A stretch of DNA of 20,028 nt. Origin: Acanthamoeba castellanii str. Neff (Eukaryota > Discosea > Longamoebia > Acanthamoebidae). The notes beneath the pieces are model-generated. The model had not been told where the DNA came from. It was given only the letters and a program-made list of their open reading frames with translations, and made no database searches. Shown piece after piece: positions 17,492 through 20,028 of this stretch (its first letter is position 1; every line of letters begins with the position of its first letter). Position numbers and translations under genes: made by a program. Location of the stretch: assembly GCF_000313135.1 (NCBI RefSeq), contig NW_004457596.1:418044-438071 (forward strand), written 5' to 3'.

Positions 17492-18360
17492 TGGATGGCA
17501 TGGTTGAGCGTTTCAATGTGACCATTGAAAACATGCTCTCAAAAGTTGTGTCTGATGACAAGAAGGACTGGGACACCTTTGTGCCCTATGTTTTGTTTGT
17601 GTATTGCAGCACAACACATGAAGTCACAGGGGAATTGCCTTTCTTTCTCATGTACAGTTGAGAACTGTACTTTCCTCTTGACATCACATTCAACCCACAG
17701 GGAGATGATGAAATCAGGTCCATCCACATTTTCCAGCACAAGCTGGTGATGCGTTTGGTCCAGGCTCATTGCCTTGCTAAGGAGTGGATCCAAGCAGCAG
17801 GAAATTGGAGCAAAGAGTGGTACAACGCCAAACGCACTGATCACACTTACTTGGTGGCTGATTTGGTGTGGATGTTTACACCAAAGGTACCAAGAGGCCA
17901 CTCCAAGAAGTTGAAGCTGCGCTGGCATGGGCTGTACCACATGATTGAGATTTGCAGTGCGCTTGTCTATGTCTTGCAACACATGGAGAATCCAAAGGAC
18001 ATACAAGTGATGCACATCTCCCGCCTGAAACCACATTGGGGTGGGGATACCATTGATGCTGTGAACATGCAGTTGCAGTACACTTACCCACTCACTGGGG
18101 ATGAGACTGTTGATCAATCACATGTGCAGGATGAACAGAAGGAGATTGAGGCAATCCTTGGTCACCGTCAACTGTCCAACAATCGCTATGAAGTCCACGT
18201 ACGCTACCAAGGCTTTACTGCTAAACACAATGAGTGGGTGGCAGAAAGCAATGTGCATGCAGACACTCTCGTTCAACAGTACTGGCAGGCAGTTCAACTG
18301 CATGAATGTTCAAGACCAAGAAGGTGCAAATGTTCAATGAAGCGCCCAGGTGGTGTTTGA
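17492..18360 (+). pseudogene. pol: Ty3 integrase C-terminus with chromodomain
   Basis: This resumes the interrupted integrase at MDGMVERFNVTIENMLSK; the glutamate at 17506 is the third catalytic residue. Then DWDTFVPYVLFVYCSTTHEV, LPFFLMYS, a TGA at 17659 where arginine fits, and ELYFPLDI. The GPY/F module is KLKLRWHGLYHMIEICSA, followed by IQVMHISRLKPHW. A chromodomain lies at about 18142-18291: EIEAILGHRQLSNNRYEVHV, RYQGFTAKHNEWVAESNV, then LVQQYWQ. Chromodomains of this class direct integration toward modified histones (established for chromoviruses). Only one stop interrupts 290 codons, so this end is well preserved. The frame closes at TGA 18358 after PGGV. Confidence 0.85.
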
Positions 18361-18700
18361 CCTTTCCACAGTGCAACAAGATGATGTCGGTCCACAGCCA
18401 TTTCATCTAAGCTCTGATATTTTTTCCCCACTTTCTCTTTCTATCAAGCAGAGCACATGGACGTGTTCGGTTGATACTGTCGCCTCCGGATCAAAAAAAA
18501 AAAAGAGTCCAACTGACCAAAAAAAAAAACGTTTTTCACCTTATCATTTTACTTTCTCTACCCTATCTCTTTGTGGCTGGCCTTCTTGGTTGAGGGCGTA
18601 TTGCACGCTCTCGGCAGTTGAGGAACCGGTTCGCTCTCATTCTCTCTTTTTCGTCTTCTTCTGCTGGGCCGGCAGCTTCATGGAGTGGCAGGTGCGCAAT
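18361..18700. other. Ty3 3' flank and change from CpG-poor to CpG-rich sequence
   Basis: No gene is supported here. The first 80 bases are CpG-poor like the Ty3 element; from about 18465 CpG becomes frequent (GTGTTCGGTT, CTGTCGCCTCCGG). Two A-runs of 12 and 10 bases lie at about 18494-18530. A pyrimidine-rich stretch (TACTTTCTCTACCCTATCTC) follows. No LTR of the Ty3 element is recognised. Confidence 0.5.
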
Positions 18701-18880
18701 GACCTTCAAGAGTGGCGCTCGACGGCGACCTGCGACGGCCACCTGATGGTGACTGTCGACGGTCAACCTATGAACGCGGCTCACAACAGCGACCCTCAAG
18801 AGTAGCGCTCAACGGCGACCTGCGACGGCCACCTAACGGTGACTGTCGACGGCGACCCACAAATGCAACTCACGAGGGCG
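18701..18880. repeat. 90-bp tandem duplication, CpG-rich
   Basis: Two 90-base units, starting GACCTTCAAGAGTGGCGCTC at 18701 and GACCCTCAAGAGTAGCGCTC at 18791. The second half of the unit contains CGACGGCGACCTGCGACGG. Shorter internal similarity (CGACGGC, GACTGTCGACGG) suggests an older small repeat. Unlike repeats further left, most CpGs are kept. Confidence 0.85.
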
Positions 18881-18943
18881 ACCAACACAGTGACTATCCT
18901 TGCTGCCGAGACGTCAGCTTATAAGGCGTGGGGTAATGTTACA

Positions 18944-19161
18944 AACCGACTTTAGCGGAAGAAGCCACAAGACTCACAAGCGGAATTCAAAGCATGCCGC
19001 ACAAAGCGTCGCAGTACAAAAAGAGGACTATGGCAGAAAACAGCAGAAGCATAGTGGAGACTACACAAGAAGTAATCAACAACCTCACCAATACATCAAC
19101 TTGATTGAACGAGCACCTTATCGTACACGTTATTGTACCTGCAAAACGTCCCTCGTTTCAC
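18944..19161 (+). repeat. 218-bp direct repeat, right copy (CpG-intact)
   Basis: Partner of 5657-5874, with eleven CpGs against one in the left copy. A TAA lies just upstream in the shared frame, so this copy is cut on its 5' side. Its 3' side continues in frame into 19162-19323, sequence that is absent from the left copy. Confidence 0.9.
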
Positions 19162-19323
19162 CTCACCACCACTACTGGCGTGAGTGATATCAAGTGGGAC
19201 CCAATGGAAGCAAATGGTTCCATTGTCCTTGAGTTCAACTATGAGCAGCCCTGGATGAACAAGAAGAACGTCAAGATATACATCAGTTACAAACAGCATA
19301 GTACACTTCCCCTTTCACAATGA
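18951..19323 (+). pseudogene. Gene fragment of unknown function, 3' part of the repeated gene
   Basis: In the same frame as the left copy this reads LAEEATRLTSGIQSMPHKAS, QYKKRTMAENSRSIVETTQE, VINNLTNTST, then a TGA (shared by both copies), then LNEHLIVHVIVPAKRPSFHL and WDPMEANGSIVLEFNYEQPW, ending at TGA 19321. The open, balanced sequence on both sides of the shared TGA suggests one coding region with a stop that predates the duplication; arginine (CGA) would fit the slot. No family is recognised. Left and right fragments together cover more of the gene than either alone, which fits either two copies or one locus split around the Ty3 nest. Confidence 0.4.
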
Positions 19324-19487
19324 TAATCTCTTCTCTGACTGTTTTTCGTATCGTCCAGAGTGAGATTGAGCAACACAACCTTATTGTGTACCTGACCCGC
19401 CATGCGAACGCCTACTGGCAACCAATTGCCTAACCAATCCAATTACTTTGCATTGTATATATTGCATTAAATAGAATCACTTATACA
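19324..19487. other. Short AT-rich spacer, no gene seen
   Basis: Contains a TATA-like stretch (TTGTATATATTGCATTAAAT, near 19451-19470). Nothing else is supported. It could be the 3' flank of the minus-strand reading frame that follows. Confidence 0.4.
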
Positions 19488-19889
19488 TCAACTGTCCACC
19501 TTTTGTCCGCCTCTATGGCTGATGTCCTTCTCGCCGAGCGTCCACGCGATGAGATCGGCGAACGAGGTCTGCGTGGCGTCGCGCTTGGAGAGGGCGAGAC
19601 TGCTGTCATCGTCCTTGGCGCCCTTCTTGCCCTTGTTGCCCTTCTTGTCCTTCTTGCCCTTGTTGCCCTTCTTGCCCTTCTTGCCGCCGTCCTTGGTGTC
19701 CTTGTTGTCCATGAAGCTGCCCTTGCGCTTGCCCTCGCCCTCGCTGTCGGCGCCCGAGCCCGCGTCCTTGTCCTTCTTGCCCTTCTTGCTCCGCTTCAGC
19801 CGCGACCGCTGCGGTGACGCCCGGCTCTGGAACACGCCGATTTGCAGTGGGCATGTCCACCTAGTGGACCAGATACGTGTTGCGTCCAC
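19488..19889 (-). CDS. Lysine-rich low-complexity reading frame, probable host exon, partial
   Basis: The minus strand is open for 133 codons and ends at TGA 19488-19490. The best part begins near 19815: RLKRSKKGKKDKDAGSGADS, then EGEGKRKGSFMDNKDTKDGG, then a run of GKKGNKGKKDKKG repeats, and a non-repetitive tail of about 40 residues, DSSLALSKRDATQTSFADLI, AWTLGEKDISHRGGQ. The region is CpG-rich, with strong third-position C/G (mostly GGC, AAG and GAC codons), unlike the elements to the left, so it may be a real host coding exon. The lysine-rich run could bind nucleic acid or serve as a localisation signal; that is inference. The ATG at 19889 may not be the true start, because the sequence upstream of 19815 looks less coding. 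The family is unknown. Confidence 0.45.
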   Translation of the reverse strand: MDATRIWSTRWTCPLQIGVFQSRASPQRSRLKRSKKGKKDKDAGSGADSEGEGKRKGSFMDNKDTKDGGKKGKKGNKGKKDKKGNKGKKGAKDDDSSLALSKRDATQTSFADLIAWTLGEKDISHRGGQKVDS

Positions 19890-20028
19890 CTCAAGGTGCG
19901 CTCAAGGCGGACTTGAAGTTGGTGTGTTCCATCTTCTGTCCGCCACGGCGGCACGGTCCACTTCAACTCGCCTCAGAAAGGCGGAGATGGGGCGAAACGG
20001 TGGGGCAGGGTGACCTAAATCATCCTTT
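19890..20028. other. CpG-rich right edge, no gene assigned
   Basis: GC-rich sequence with recurring GTCCGCC and GGCGGA words. A 6-bp-arm palindrome GTCCACCTAGTGGAC lies just to the left, at about 19855-19869. The window ends here, and no feature can be closed. Confidence 0.35.

Larger units (their letters stand above)
5915..18360 (+). mobile_element. Ty3/gypsy chromovirus, interrupted by a copia element
   Basis: Plus-strand blocks in order: gag with a CCHC knuckle, aspartic protease, reverse transcriptase, RNase H, integrase and a C-terminal chromodomain. The order RT-RNase H-integrase is Ty3-type, and the chromodomain marks the chromovirus branch, which is common in fungi. The element is in two pieces, 5915-10201 and 17487-18360, separated by an inserted copia element. 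Its own LTRs were not found: no pair of TG...CA repeats flanks these limits, so the true ends may lie further out or have been lost. A deletion between protease and RT, several frame shifts and seven TGA codons in pol make it dead. Confidence 0.85.

Noticed and set aside
18350..18805. Plus-strand frame of about 150 codons after the chromodomain
   Set aside because: It begins inside the Ty3 end, crosses A-runs and a pyrimidine tract, and ends in the 90-bp duplication; no protein character.
5657..19161. The 218-bp direct repeats as LTRs of the Ty3 element
   Set aside because: They do not start with TG, the sequences flanking the repeat differ completely, a coding frame crosses the repeat on each side, and the right copy kept its CpGs while the element between lost them.
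19503..20013. Plus-strand Leu/Ala-rich frames resembling membrane proteins
   Set aside because: They are the complement of the GGC/AAG-rich lysine repeat and show no other support.
1..20028. tRNA, rRNA, bacterial operon or phage features
   Set aside because: None were seen; introns, chromodomain and retroelement classes indicate a eukaryote.

Overview
The window looks like a heterochromatic transposon graveyard from a filamentous fungus, most probably a basidiomycete. Three things support this: a chromodomain Ty3 element, a Ty1/copia element and a non-LTR element are piled together; candidate introns are short; and nearly all of the first 18.4 kb has lost CpG, with TG or CA standing where CG is expected. 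No rRNA, tRNA or CRISPR array is seen. No obvious functional host gene is present except possibly a partial lysine-rich reading frame at the far right. The taxon is inferred from element types and mutation pattern only.

Layout. 1-1000: a minus-strand, intron-bearing gene remnant carrying a 15-bp minisatellite. 946-4240: a minus-strand LINE-like remnant with a zinc-finger ORF1, an AP-type endonuclease (EEP) and an RNase H, but no reverse transcriptase between the last two. 4240-5874: degraded coding-like DNA with a 30-bp minisatellite and one open 145-codon frame. 5915-18360: a Ty3/gypsy chromovirus (gag, protease, RT, RNase H, integrase, chromodomain), split inside the integrase by a Ty1/copia element at 10202-17486. 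The copia element has 163-bp LTRs and an exact 5-bp target duplication (CCAAA). It is itself split inside its RT, just after the catalytic motif, by a 2.65-kb terminal-inverted-repeat DNA element (13968-16617) with a near-perfect 7-bp target duplication. That DNA element holds the C-terminal half of a DUF7869-like protein (the ADNCAAENKN and GHTHEDINQLF motifs), an antisense endonuclease remnant and inverted arrays of a palindromic motif. After about 18440 the sequence becomes CpG-rich: a 90-bp tandem duplication, a second CpG-intact copy of the 218-bp segment seen at 5657-5874, and a minus-strand lysine-rich reading frame at 19488-19889.

How it fits together. The order of insertion can be read directly: Ty3 first, copia into Ty3 integrase, TIR element into copia RT. 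The elements were then inactivated largely by C-to-T change at CpG. At least 15 in-frame stops in the two pol genes are TGA where arginine (CGA) is expected, two catalytic aspartates of copia have become asparagine by the same change, and variation inside the minisatellites sits at former CpG sites. This is a RIP-like or methylation-deamination signature. None of the elements appears able to move by itself.

The most unusual items are the TIR element with its DUF7869-type gene and inverted palindrome arrays, a candidate programmed -1 frameshift at the Ty3 gag/pol junction, and paired repeats that document CpG decay almost site by site.
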